Positions 11,528 to 19,272 of a DNA stretch of 64,000 bases are shown piece by piece; positions within the stretch are counted from its first letter, which is position 1; every line of letters begins with the position of its first letter. Made by a program: the position numbers and the translations under genes. Under the pieces are notes generated by a model that was given only the letters and a program-made list of their open reading frames with translations, searched no databases and was not told the origin of the DNA. This stretch comes from Chryseobacterium nakagawai (GTDB taxonomy: Bacteria; Bacteroidota; Bacteroidia; Flavobacteriales; Weeksellaceae): positions 3,650,501 to 3,714,500 of the forward strand of contig NZ_LR134386.1 of assembly GCF_900637665.1 (NCBI RefSeq). The letters are read 5' to 3'.

Positions 11528-11560
11528 AAACTGAGCTTCTGCCATTCAGAAACTCAGTTT
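11528..11560 (-). terminator. Terminator of the aldo/keto reductase gene
   Basis: AAACTGAG (11528-11535) pairs with CTCAGTTT (11553-11560), with an inner TTCTG/CAGAA pairing and a T run on the minus strand. Confidence 0.8.
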
Positions 11561-11575
11561 AGGTATAATTAGTGT

Positions 11576-12577
11576 TTAGTTATTAACCAATTTCATTGAT
11601 CCTTCACTATATCGTTCTCCTACATTCGGATATTTTTTCAGAATGGCATCAATGGTATCCAAATCTGACTGAGACAACTCAATATTGGCAGCTGCAACAT
11701 TTTCTTCTAAATATTTGATACGTTTGGTTCCTGGAATGGGGATGATATCGTCTCCCTGATTCAACACCCATGCTAAGGCTAACTGAGTTCCTTTTACTCC
11801 TTTAGAAGCAGCAAATTCATTGATTTCATTCGCGAGTTTTGTATTGTTTTCAAGATATTCCTGCTGATAACGTGGCAATGATTTTCTAAAATCATCATCT
11901 CCCAGGTTTTGTACTTCATTAATATTCGCAAAAAGACCTCTTGCCAATGGGGAGTAAGGCACCAATGAAATCCCTAATTCTCTGATCGTTGGCAGAATTT
12001 CATTCTCAACATCTTTAGTAAGGATAGAATACTCTGACTGTAAAGCAGCTAAAGGATGAATTTTATTAGCTTTTCTAATAGATTCTGCGGAGGCTTCAGA
12101 CAATCCGATATATTTTACTTTACCTGCTTTAACCAACTCTGCCATAGCACCCACAGTTTCTTCAACCGGAACGTTGGGATCTACCCGGTGGGCGTAATAC
12201 AGATCTATCGTATCAATTTTTAACCTTTGAAGACTTAAATCCACAGCCTTTCTGATCCATTCCGGAGAACCGTCAAAATAAGTTCCCGGAGCACCACTAT
12301 GACTGGCTTTTCCATCTTTAAATCTGAATCCGAATTTAGTAGCAATAAAAATTTTATCCCTGTTGGGTACTAGAACTTTAGAAATTAATTTTTCATTTTC
12401 TCCATTCGCATACATATCTGCTGTATCCCAGAAGTTAACTCCTAAATCTAATGCCTTGTGTAAAGTGCTGATACTTTCTTGCTCATCTGATGGACCATAA
12501 GCAAAGCTCATCCCCATACAGCCTAATCCAATTGCAGAAAGTTGTTCGCCGGTGTTTCCTAATTTTTTAAATTTCAT
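11576..12577 (-). CDS. Aldo/keto reductase
   Basis: About 333 residues from the ATG at 12577; ten further residues would come from an upstream start, but the ATG gives the normal MKFKKLGNTG beginning. It is an NADPH-dependent TIM-barrel oxidoreductase of the aldo/keto reductase superfamily. Seen: the GLGCMGMSFAYGP strand, the catalytic Asp and Tyr in NFWDTADMYANGENE, a catalytic Lys in FIATKFGF, the catalytic His in DLYYAHRVDPNVP, and the coenzyme region IPIPGTKRIKYLEEN. The AraC gene directly upstream on the same strand probably controls it. The physiological substrate is unknown. Confidence 0.93.
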   Translation of the reverse strand: MKFKKLGNTGEQLSAIGLGCMGMSFAYGPSDEQESISTLHKALDLGVNFWDTADMYANGENEKLISKVLVPNRDKIFIATKFGFRFKDGKASHSGAPGTYFDGSPEWIRKAVDLSLQRLKIDTIDLYYAHRVDPNVPVEETVGAMAELVKAGKVKYIGLSEASAESIRKANKIHPLAALQSEYSILTKDVENEILPTIRELGISLVPYSPLARGLFANINEVQNLGDDDFRKSLPRYQQEYLENNTKLANEINEFAASKGVKGTQLALAWVLNQGDDIIPIPGTKRIKYLEENVAAANIELSQSDLDTIDAILKKYPNVGERYSEGSMKLVNN

Positions 12578-12604
12578 GATGGTATTTATTTTAATTCTAT
12601 GAGA

Positions 12605-12612
12605 CAAAATTA
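12605..12612 (-). promoter_or_regulatory. Promoter -7 element for the aldo/keto reductase
   Basis: The minus strand reads TAATTTTG, a match to TAnnTTTG, 27 bases before the ATG at 12577. It suggests that the reductase has its own promoter apart from the AraC gene. Confidence 0.5.
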
Positions 12613-12664
12613 GAACATGAACCCACCATCTTTGATATAGAATTCAAACTAAGAATTATAAAAT

Positions 12665-13570
12665 TCAAACAAGGTTCAATCTTAAGGCATTAGGAGTTAT
12701 TCCAGTTTGTTTTTTAAAATAGTTGGTAAAATAAGCAGGTTCTTCAAAACCTAATCCATAAGCAATTTCAGAAACATTCCAATCTGTATGGGTCAGCAAA
12801 GCATTCGCTTCCTGTATCACCCTTGCTGTGATTTGCTGGCTTGTGGTTTTCCCCGTAATCTCTTTTACGGAACGGTTTAAAGAATTGACATGAATAGAAA
12901 GACTCTGAGCATAGTCATTGGGCGTTTTTAACTTTAAAAAAGCTTCCGGACTGTCAATTGGAAACTGTCTTTCCAACAGCTCCATAAATAAAGAGGCTAC
13001 TCTTTGAGAGGCATTCTGGTAAGGTTCAAAGGTTTCCGCCGGATGCATTCTCATGGTTTCATGAATCATCAGGTGAAGATACGCTCTTAGCATATCATAC
13101 TTGTGAACATAATCCGATTCAATTTCCGTCATCATTTTAGTATACAGATCAGAAAGTACCTTTTGTTGCTCTTCTTCCACAAAGAAAACCGGAGTTCCTC
13201 CAATTTTGAATAGAGGCGAGTCCTGGAGATTCCCCAAACGGCTTCCATTTTGTAAAAACGATTCTGTAAAAAGACAAAACCAACCTTTCTGATCTTCATC
13301 ATCTGCTTCCCATGAATACGGAACAATAGGATTGGAAAATAACAAGGCAGGACGATCCACGCGAATCCATTTATCAGCATAGTGAAGTTTACCCTTTCCT
13401 ATAATCAGAGAAATTTTATAATAATCTCTCCTGCTGTAAGGGGTTAGTGGGGAACAATATTCCCTTGAAAACACATTGAAATGCCCCAAATTTTGAGGTC
13501 CCAGACATTGAGGTCCCAAATTGGGAGCATTTCGTTCATAAAAGCCTTGTAATGATTCTTTAGAGTCCAT
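12665..13570 (-). CDS. AraC-family transcription regulator
   Basis: A 301-residue protein: a sensor half of the cupin-like AraC type (KISLIIGKGKLHYADKWIRV and the PALLFSNPIVPYSWE strand) and a C-terminal AraC DNA-binding half with TSQQITARVIQEANALLTHT and WNVSEIAYGLGFEEPAYFTNYFKKQTGITPNALR. The last segment is the classical AraC signature. It lies 87 bases upstream of the aldo/keto reductase gene on the same strand, so regulation of that gene is likely. Near the N terminus LGPQ occurs twice in quick succession (LGPQCLGPQNLG), a small tandem duplication without known meaning. Confidence 0.92.
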   Translation of the reverse strand: MDSKESLQGFYERNAPNLGPQCLGPQNLGHFNVFSREYCSPLTPYSRRDYYKISLIIGKGKLHYADKWIRVDRPALLFSNPIVPYSWEADDEDQKGWFCLFTESFLQNGSRLGNLQDSPLFKIGGTPVFFVEEEQQKVLSDLYTKMMTEIESDYVHKYDMLRAYLHLMIHETMRMHPAETFEPYQNASQRVASLFMELLERQFPIDSPEAFLKLKTPNDYAQSLSIHVNSLNRSVKEITGKTTSQQITARVIQEANALLTHTDWNVSEIAYGLGFEEPAYFTNYFKKQTGITPNALRLNLV

Positions 13571-13899
13571 AGATCAAAGTTATAAAATTCAAACAAATTA
13601 ATGCATATAATTATTTATTTGGCCAAGAGAATAACAAGATGGAAGTTAGGGACTAGAAAATAGAAGTTTTTTTTAGTTCATTAATTCTATTGACATTTTA
13701 TAAGAATTAATTCACTGAATAAGCTTTTTGAGATCTTAAATGAACCATAGAATCTTTAATTTTTATATTAATTGAGTTGAATCAAACTAAGAACCATTTA
13801 TAGACACCTAAAAACAATATTATTCATTACTTATCATAAAAATAGCCAGCACGAATGCCAGCCATTTTAATAGTGAATATATATAATAATTGATAATGG
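13571..13899. other. Gene-free stretch
   Basis: AT-rich spacer between two minus-strand genes. Its right end holds the terminator of the next gene (13839-13868); the remainder shows no frame or clear repeat. Confidence 0.4.
13839..13868 (-). terminator. Terminator of the Tyr/Lys-rich secreted protein gene
   Basis: On the minus strand AAAATGGCTGGC (13857-13868) pairs with GCTGGCTATTTT (13839-13850). The mismatches on the plus strand become G-U pairs in the minus-strand RNA, so the hairpin is directional. Confidence 0.7.
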
Positions 13900-14352
13900 T
13901 TAATCCCAATCCCCATGGCGTCCATGGTTGTGTTTATTTTGTTTTTTGTAATATTTTGCTCTTTCTTTATAGTATTTATCCCTGTTTTTACGGTATTTTT
14001 TATAATCGTTTTTTCTTTCGTATACAATAACAGGGTTTTGCCCTCTGTAATATCTTTTTTTAAAGACAAGATATTTTTCTCTTCCAATAATTCTTTCCAG
14101 CTCTGAATATCGGTCTCCTCTCCATCTTCCAGGCTCTACTACATATACTCTATTCCATGAATCATAATTACGGTATCTATCATTGAGAGCATACACCTGA
14201 TTGGCTTGTGTAGTGGAAAGCAACAGATCAGCCACTACTGTCTGCCAATTAATATCTGAAATACTTCTTCTATAATCATTATAATAATCTGATTGGGCAT
14301 AGCTCAGACTAAACGTCCCCATCAAAAATATTGTTAGCAATAACTTTTTCAT
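13900..14352 (-). CDS. Secreted Tyr/Lys/Arg-rich protein of unknown function
   Basis: A 150-residue protein with a good Sec signal peptide (MKKLLLTIFLMGTFSLSYAQ, cleavage after SYA). The mature part contains a helical segment SDINWQTVVADLLLSTTQANQVYALNDRYRNYDSWN, which resembles the calcium-free sensor or Spy-like stress repeats only loosely, and a strongly basic, aromatic tail rich in KKY, RDKYYKER and HNHGRHGDW. The His-rich end could bind metals, but that is inference. It is a stand-alone gene with its own terminator. No family was recognised with confidence. Confidence 0.75.
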   Translation of the reverse strand: MKKLLLTIFLMGTFSLSYAQSDYYNDYRRSISDINWQTVVADLLLSTTQANQVYALNDRYRNYDSWNRVYVVEPGRWRGDRYSELERIIGREKYLVFKKRYYRGQNPVIVYERKNDYKKYRKNRDKYYKERAKYYKKQNKHNHGRHGDWD

Positions 14353-14836
14353 TTCATTCCTCTTTTAAATTAAACATGGTGAAGTAGTCAATTAAAGTGC
14401 CAACTATTAACTCTAATTCCTAATATTTGTTAATAAAAAATATAAACAACTGATTATCTTTCAAATAATTTATAAATTATAACAAGTTTTGAAATTTTTA
14501 TTTGTCAGAAAACGATATTTTTAACGGGGTACATATGATTAAACAGAGATATGATATACTGATTTTCAGTTTAAAGTTTATGGTTTTTAAGGTTACATTT
14601 CAATTGCAAATTATCTGTGGGCTGACTAAAGGCAATAAAGCTGATGTTGATATCTATATGGATAATAGTTGCTTAATGACAAAACCTTTTACCTTTTAAT
14701 CATCTAATACTTTTATAAAATTCGTTAAGATTCTCAAAAACTATTATTTCATGTTAAATAATTTTGTAATTTTAAAGGAAGAGAATGCTTTCGGGAGTTC
14801 TCAGAATTATTTTTTATCAACCAAATCTCAATAATT
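14353..14836. other. Long gene-free stretch upstream of the GNAT gene
   Basis: About 480 bases with no protein that looks real; one 65-codon open frame at 14502-14699 has no family features. The right part contains a promoter element for the GNAT gene (14759-14766). The left end should hold the promoter of the secreted protein gene at 13900-14352. Confidence 0.4.
14759..14766 (+). promoter_or_regulatory. Promoter -7 element for the GNAT gene
   Basis: TAATTTTG matches TAnnTTTG and lies 70 bases before the start codon at 14837, implying an untranslated leader of roughly 60 bases. Confidence 0.45.
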
Positions 14837-15124
14837 ATGGAAAATATAAAATTTATGGTATCTCCATATCAGGATGAACTGCAGTTGTTTATTGATGAGA
14901 AAAAAGCGGGTTATATGTCCATAGAGGTTGACGGAAGACTTCTTATTGTATATTATACCAAGCTGGATGAAGAGCGTGAAGGTAAAGGCTATGCCAAATT
15001 ATTGCTGGATGAACTGGTTCGTTATGCAGAAGAAAAAGATTTGCTTGTAGACCCGGAATGTGATTTTGTACGTCAACAATTTGAAAATCATCCCAGAAGG
15101 TATAAAGATATCTGGCATGCTTAA
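14837..15124 (+). CDS. Small GNAT-like N-acetyltransferase
   Basis: A 95-residue protein of the short GNAT family (the type annotated as N-acetyltransferase with a Gcn5-like core only). The central part reads MSIEVDGRLLIVYYTKLDEEREGKGYAKLLLDELVRYAEEK, in which EGKGYA is the acetyl-CoA pyrophosphate loop. The end, DPECDFVRQQFENHPRRYKDI, is characteristic of this small family, where a conserved Cys and aromatic residues lie near the active site. Its substrate is unknown. It is convergent with the next gene, which ends immediately after it (one stop codon beside the other). Confidence 0.9.
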   Translation: MENIKFMVSPYQDELQLFIDEKKAGYMSIEVDGRLLIVYYTKLDEEREGKGYAKLLLDELVRYAEEKDLLVDPECDFVRQQFENHPRRYKDIWHA

Positions 15125-16222
15125 TCAGGCCTCCCACCAGACTGAAAATTGCTGATCTTTAAGATTGAGATCTACTACCTCTCCAATCATCGGAGTAAGG
15201 ATATCTAACCCTTTTTCTTTACCGAGACTTGTTATTTTCTGTAAAGGCTCATTCCAGGGATGAAGTGCCAATGCAAACTTAGCAGCGTGTACCGGAATGA
15301 TATGTCTGGCATCAATATCTATGGCTGCCTGAATGACATCTTCCGGTAAAGTATGAATATACCTCCATGCTTCACCATATTGTCCGTTTTCAAGAATAGC
15401 ATAATCAAAAGGTCCATATTTCTCTCCTATCATTTTAAAATGGGAATCATAACCACTGTCACCTCCAAGGAATAATTTTTTAGTAGGAGTTTCCAGTACA
15501 TAGGAAGTCCAAAGGGTATCATTCTGCTTTAATCTTCTTCCTGAAAAATGTCTTGCCGGAGTAAAGATCAGTTTTATGTTATTTTTTAGCTCAACTTCCG
15601 TTCCCCATTCTTCTTCGATAAGTTGTTGTTCCGTATATCCCCATCTTTCCAGGTGTGCCCCAACTCCTAATGGAACAATAGCCATTCCGGTACGATCTTT
15701 AATGGATTTAACAGTCGGGTAATCCAGATGATCAAAATGATCGTGGGTAATCACAAGATAATCCAGATCCGGAATGTGCTCAGGTTTAAAAATGTCAGAT
15801 CCTTTAAACGCTTTATTAAAGTATTTGAAAGGTGAGCCATACAGGCTTAATACAGGATCAATTAAAAATGAAATGCCATCGGTCTGTATATAATAAGATG
15901 AATGCCCCAACCAGATGAAAACATCTGTATTTTTATCCAGACTTTTCAAATCTGAAGGAAGGGAAGGAATTTCTTTTAAAGGCTTCAGTAAAGGATGCTT
16001 TTTTCCTAAAAAGAAATCATAGGTTACTTTGGTCATTTTATAGCCTTCCGCAAGGGAGGGTGTATGACTGATATTCTGAAATTGTTTATTCCGGTAAAGC
16101 TTCGACTGTCTGATACGTTCCAATCGTTTTCCTTTTGGTACTGCACCGAATGCCGGTCTGTTAATTACTATACAATAGGTTGCTGCCAACAGAATCACAA
16201 CCACAAGAATCCAATACATCAT
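15125..16222 (-). CDS. Membrane-anchored MBL-fold hydrolase (NAPE-PLD/UlaG-like)
   Basis: A 365-residue protein starting with one transmembrane anchor (MMYWILVVVILLAATYCIVI) and continuing as an MBL-fold hydrolase. The zinc motif is ITHDHFDHLD (His160, His162, Asp164, His165), preceded by WLGHSSYYIQTDGISFLIDPV, the pattern of the NAPE-PLD/UlaG group. FGGDSGY-type residues occur as LGGDSGYDSHF, and the late His as IIPVHAAKFALALHPW. NAPE-PLD relatives cleave phospholipids, UlaG a sugar lactone; the bacterial substrate here is unknown. ATG start; a promoter element lies 18 bases upstream. Confidence 0.88.
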   Translation of the reverse strand: MMYWILVVVILLAATYCIVINRPAFGAVPKGKRLERIRQSKLYRNKQFQNISHTPSLAEGYKMTKVTYDFFLGKKHPLLKPLKEIPSLPSDLKSLDKNTDVFIWLGHSSYYIQTDGISFLIDPVLSLYGSPFKYFNKAFKGSDIFKPEHIPDLDYLVITHDHFDHLDYPTVKSIKDRTGMAIVPLGVGAHLERWGYTEQQLIEEEWGTEVELKNNIKLIFTPARHFSGRRLKQNDTLWTSYVLETPTKKLFLGGDSGYDSHFKMIGEKYGPFDYAILENGQYGEAWRYIHTLPEDVIQAAIDIDARHIIPVHAAKFALALHPWNEPLQKITSLGKEKGLDILTPMIGEVVDLNLKDQQFSVWWEA

Positions 16223-16239
16223 TTGTAAAAAATAAACAT

Positions 16240-16247
16240 CAAAGGTA
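16240..16247 (-). promoter_or_regulatory. Promoter -7 element for the NAPE-PLD-like hydrolase
   Basis: The minus strand reads TACCTTTG (TAnnTTTG), 17 bases before the ATG at 16222. Confidence 0.45.
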
Positions 16248-16397
16248 CCTACTTTTTGTGATTACATGAAAATAAGATGCATTTGAGTCTATTTTTTAAC
16301 TAAATTTATCATGTGTTTCAGAAAATTTATTATTCATTTAAGTGATGATTAATTTTAAACTTTCTATTTTAGCGGCTTAAAAAAACTCAAAGATATA

Positions 16398-17933
16398 TTG
16401 AAAAATTACTCGGTAATATTTATTCTGGCCATGCTTTCCTCATGTGCGTCTATCAGAAGGCACAACGAACAGCGGGCCTCATGTATCCCACCGGAGCAGC
16501 TTAAGGAAGATGTAGATTTTGCCTACTCAAAACTCCAGCAGATGCATCCACAACTGTATTGGTATATCCCCAAACAGGAATTAGATCATAAGTTTGACAG
16601 TCTTAAGCAAACCCTTAACGAACCTCTTACCCCACTTCAGTTCTATTTTAAACTTCAACCTGTAGTTGCCGGAATCCGGGAAGGACATCTTTCATTAAGA
16701 GTTCCGAGAAAAAAATTCACAAAAAGAGAAATTAAAGAATTAGAACAGAAAAAAGGACTGTTCAGCAGATTTGGTTATTATATTTCCGGAGATCAAATGT
16801 ATATTACGGAAAACAGAGATTCTATTGAAAAGATTCAACCGGGAACTGAGGTTCTGTCTATCAACAATATTCCGGTATCGGACTATATCAAAAAATACAG
16901 AAACGTTATCAGCAGTGACGGGTATAATACTACTTTTCAGCCCTATTTTTTAAAGGATCTCTTTTTCAATTATTATACTGCAGAAAACGGATTAGCAGAC
17001 AAGGCCATCATCGAAACGCTTTATAAAGGTGAAAAACGTACTTACACTTTAACGCGGGAATCAAAATTAGATACCGATATTCAAAAGGATAAGGAGATGA
17101 ATAAGCGTACTCCGGAGAAAAAACTCAATGATTATGTTGCGGCCAGCAACTCTTATAACCGAAGTTTTAGGTTTCTGGATAAAGACAGTACGATTGCTTA
17201 TATAAAAGTGAAAAGTTTCTCCCGTGAATATTCGGGCGAGTTTTATAAAAAAACTTTTTCAAAGATTAAAAATGCAAAATCAGATTACCTCATCATAGAT
17301 GTCCGTAATAATTATGGAGGTTCTCTTTATGAGATCAATAATCTGTATTCCTATCTTACAGATAAACCTTTTACCCTGATAAAACCTTCACAGGTTACCT
17401 CAAGAGATATCCCGTTAAGGACCAATTATTTTAGAAAAAGTACTCCGTTAGACTATGCCATTAAAAGTATCTCTTATCCAAGTTACTTTTTTGCCCAAGC
17501 TTTTAGTACTTATAAAAAGGACGGAAAGGTTTTCTACAAAATGAAGGCTGATAAACCTACAAAGCCCAATAAGGAAGCTTTTCACGGTAAAGTTTTTGTT
17601 CTTATTAATGGCGGAAGCTTTTCTGCCTCTTCTATTATTACGGCAAAGCTTAAGAATGATAAAAGAGCAACTCTTGTAGGAGAAGAAACAGGAGGTGCCA
17701 ATGACGGAACAGTAGCAGGTTTTTATTCTTATCAAAAACTGCCTAATTCCGAGATTACATTTCCAATCGGACTGCTTCTGGTACAACCGAATATTGATTT
17801 TTCAGACACTAAAAAAGGAGTGATTCCAGATATAGAGATCAAAGAAAATATGCAGGATATTATTGATAAAAAAGACCCGCAACTGGATTGGATAAGAAAT
17901 GAAATTGGTAAGGAGAAGGCAGAGAAAAATTAA
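16398..17933 (+). CDS. S41-family (tail-specific) peptidase lipoprotein
   Basis: A 511-residue protein beginning with TTG. This start is chosen because it gives a proper lipoprotein signal, MKNYSVIFILAMLSSCAS, with lipobox LSSC; the next ATG would lose the positive start. The N-terminal helical region (VDFAYSKLQQMHPQLYWYI) and PDZ-like segment (GDQMYITENRDSIEKIQPGTEVLSINN) precede the C-terminal S41 domain. Seen in that domain: IAYIKVKSF, IDVRNNYGG and the nucleophile region NGGSFSASS with its Ser, then GEETGGAN. It is likely a membrane-anchored periplasmic protease. It converges with the sigma/anti-sigma pair, separated by a perfect 18-bp inverted repeat. Confidence 0.88.
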   Translation: MKNYSVIFILAMLSSCASIRRHNEQRASCIPPEQLKEDVDFAYSKLQQMHPQLYWYIPKQELDHKFDSLKQTLNEPLTPLQFYFKLQPVVAGIREGHLSLRVPRKKFTKREIKELEQKKGLFSRFGYYISGDQMYITENRDSIEKIQPGTEVLSINNIPVSDYIKKYRNVISSDGYNTTFQPYFLKDLFFNYYTAENGLADKAIIETLYKGEKRTYTLTRESKLDTDIQKDKEMNKRTPEKKLNDYVAASNSYNRSFRFLDKDSTIAYIKVKSFSREYSGEFYKKTFSKIKNAKSDYLIIDVRNNYGGSLYEINNLYSYLTDKPFTLIKPSQVTSRDIPLRTNYFRKSTPLDYAIKSISYPSYFFAQAFSTYKKDGKVFYKMKADKPTKPNKEAFHGKVFVLINGGSFSASSIITAKLKNDKRATLVGEETGGANDGTVAGFYSYQKLPNSEITFPIGLLLVQPNIDFSDTKKGVIPDIEIKENMQDIIDKKDPQLDWIRNEIGKEKAEKN

Positions 17934-17982
17934 CTGAAAAAGAAAGATTTTGAAGTGAAAAAATTCAACATTTCTTAATGTA

Positions 17983-18025
17983 TAAATAGGTTTCGGCGGG
18001 CTTTAAGCCCGCCGAAACCTATTTA
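17983..18025. repeat. Perfect 18-bp inverted repeat between convergent genes
   Basis: TAAATAGGTTTCGGCGGG (17983-18000) is exactly complementary to the sequence at 18008-18025, around the loop CTTTAAG. It is far more GC-rich at its centre than the surroundings. Lying between convergent genes, it likely works as a two-way terminator and resembles the CTTTAG-core palindromes elsewhere in the window. Confidence 0.85.
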
Positions 18026-18027
18026 GT

Positions 18028-18618
18028 TTACCTCTTCAGTTCTTTTAAAAGGGATTCTATATGATTGATATATCTTCCATAATAACGATGAAACCAGAAT
18101 TTTCCAGAGAAAAACAGTAAAAATAATCCTCCGATGACACTTCCAATCAGAATAAGTGCAATCTTCGTCTCGCTTAAAGGCTGTGGCCGGGGAATAAACT
18201 CCAGCACAATAAGGATCTCACATACTATAAACGGTGCAAAACTGATATAGTAGGATAAATAATATTGTTTATTGAGATTCAGCTGAGTGATGAGGTCCTT
18301 GAGAGAATCATTGGTTTTAAGTTCTGTATTGCTGATATTATTATACAGTTTAAAAAACTTGCTGTAAAAGAAAACCGTAACAATAAGCATTGAAGCAATC
18401 AAAACCGTAATATACAATTGAAGTTTAAAAGGTCTGCAAACGGAGCAAACCATAAAGGCAAAAATGAAGATTCCTACCACCCACCAGAATTCCATTCGCA
18501 TATTTTTACGTACTTTTTCTAGGGGAAGATTGATTTTATGGCGTTGCTCTGTATTAATTTCAGGCGTTTCGTTTCCAATATCTTCATTCCAGGTATTTTT
18601 TAATTCATCTATATTCAT
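18028..18618 (-). CDS. Four-helix membrane protein, probable anti-sigma partner
   Basis: A 196-residue protein: a soluble N-terminal segment (MNIDELKNTWNEDIGNETPEI), then membrane spans near WWVVGIFIFAFMVCSVC, LYITVLIASMLIVTVFFYS, YYISFAPFIVCEILIVL and IALILIGSVIGGLFLLFFSG. The MNIDELKxxW start is typical for Bacteroidota membrane proteins encoded after ECF sigma factors. It follows the sigma gene by 12 bases on the same strand, so the two form an operon. It probably holds or senses for that sigma factor, but no zinc-containing anti-sigma motif is visible, so the role is inferred from position. Confidence 0.75.
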   Translation of the reverse strand: MNIDELKNTWNEDIGNETPEINTEQRHKINLPLEKVRKNMRMEFWWVVGIFIFAFMVCSVCRPFKLQLYITVLIASMLIVTVFFYSKFFKLYNNISNTELKTNDSLKDLITQLNLNKQYYLSYYISFAPFIVCEILIVLEFIPRPQPLSETKIALILIGSVIGGLFLLFFSGKFWFHRYYGRYINHIESLLKELKR

Positions 18619-18630
18619 TGGATTACTGAT

Positions 18631-19140
18631 TTAAGGTTGGTTAGGGGTATATTGGTTTAAGATATCTTTCAATTTATTTTTGGCTCTGTTCATTTTCACC
18701 CTTACATTTCCTTCGGAGATCCCCATCTGTTCGGAAATTTGTTTTCCTGAAAAGTCTTCCAGGTAATAGAAAATAAAGGCCTTGTCAATAGGATTAAGGA
18801 GATGAATCGCTTTATACATTTCAGTCATCCGCTCTTCTTTATCATTGTCATACTCTTCGTGGGCAATTATATGATTAGAGAAGTCTTCATTTCCGATAAA
18901 ACCTCTTCTTTTTTGATTTTTGAGAAAAATAATCGCTGTATTTAAAGCAATTCTGTATAGCCAGGTTGAAAATTCACTTTCCCCCCTGAAATTTGGATAT
19001 GCCTTCCATAGTTGAAAGGTAATTTCCTGAAAAAGATCATCGCGGTCCTCTTTTTCGGACATATACATTTTGGAAATCTTAAAAATGATTCCTTTATGCT
19101 TTTCAATCTTATGGATAAACTCTTGCTCTAGTGAGGTCAT
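18631..19140 (-). CDS. ECF-family RNA polymerase sigma factor
   Basis: A 169-residue sigma-70 factor of the extracytoplasmic function type. Region 2 is visible as MYMSEKEDRDDLFQEITFQLWKAYPNFRGESEFSTWLYRIALNTA, with the typical DLFQE and FSTWLYRIA blocks. Region 4 reads LNPIDKAFIFYYLEDFSGKQISEQMGISEGNVRVKMNRAKNKLK, the DNA-binding helix-turn-helix. No region 3 is present, as expected for ECF factors. The downstream membrane protein gene is its probable partner. It should direct a stress or envelope regulon; the signal is unknown. Confidence 0.95.
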   Translation of the reverse strand: MTSLEQEFIHKIEKHKGIIFKISKMYMSEKEDRDDLFQEITFQLWKAYPNFRGESEFSTWLYRIALNTAIIFLKNQKRRGFIGNEDFSNHIIAHEEYDNDKEERMTEMYKAIHLLNPIDKAFIFYYLEDFSGKQISEQMGISEGNVRVKMNRAKNKLKDILNQYTPNQP

Positions 19141-19202
19141 AGCTCGTTACTCTATAGAGTTAGTTTTGATTTAAAAAAATTGTTACAGAAATCATTGAAA
19201 AA

Positions 19203-19240
19203 AAAATCCTTAAAAAACAAAGAAGCTTTTCAAGGATTTT
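19203..19240 (-). terminator. Terminator of the gapN-like gene
   Basis: AAAATCCTT (19203-19211) pairs with AAGGATTTT (19232-19240), followed by A/T runs; it lies just after the stop codon of the minus-strand dehydrogenase gene. Confidence 0.7.
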
Positions 19241-19272
19241 TATTGTATGTTCAATATCGCAAGGGATTATTG

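Noticed and set aside
13827..14087. A Lys/Ile-rich frame antiparallel in phase to the secreted protein gene
   Set aside because: It overlaps the 3' half of the signal-peptide-bearing gene at 13900-14352 in another frame of the same strand; low-complexity shadow.
14502..14699. A 65-codon open frame in the gap before the GNAT gene
   Set aside because: Poor start context, no family features, and composition like the spacer; treated as non-coding.
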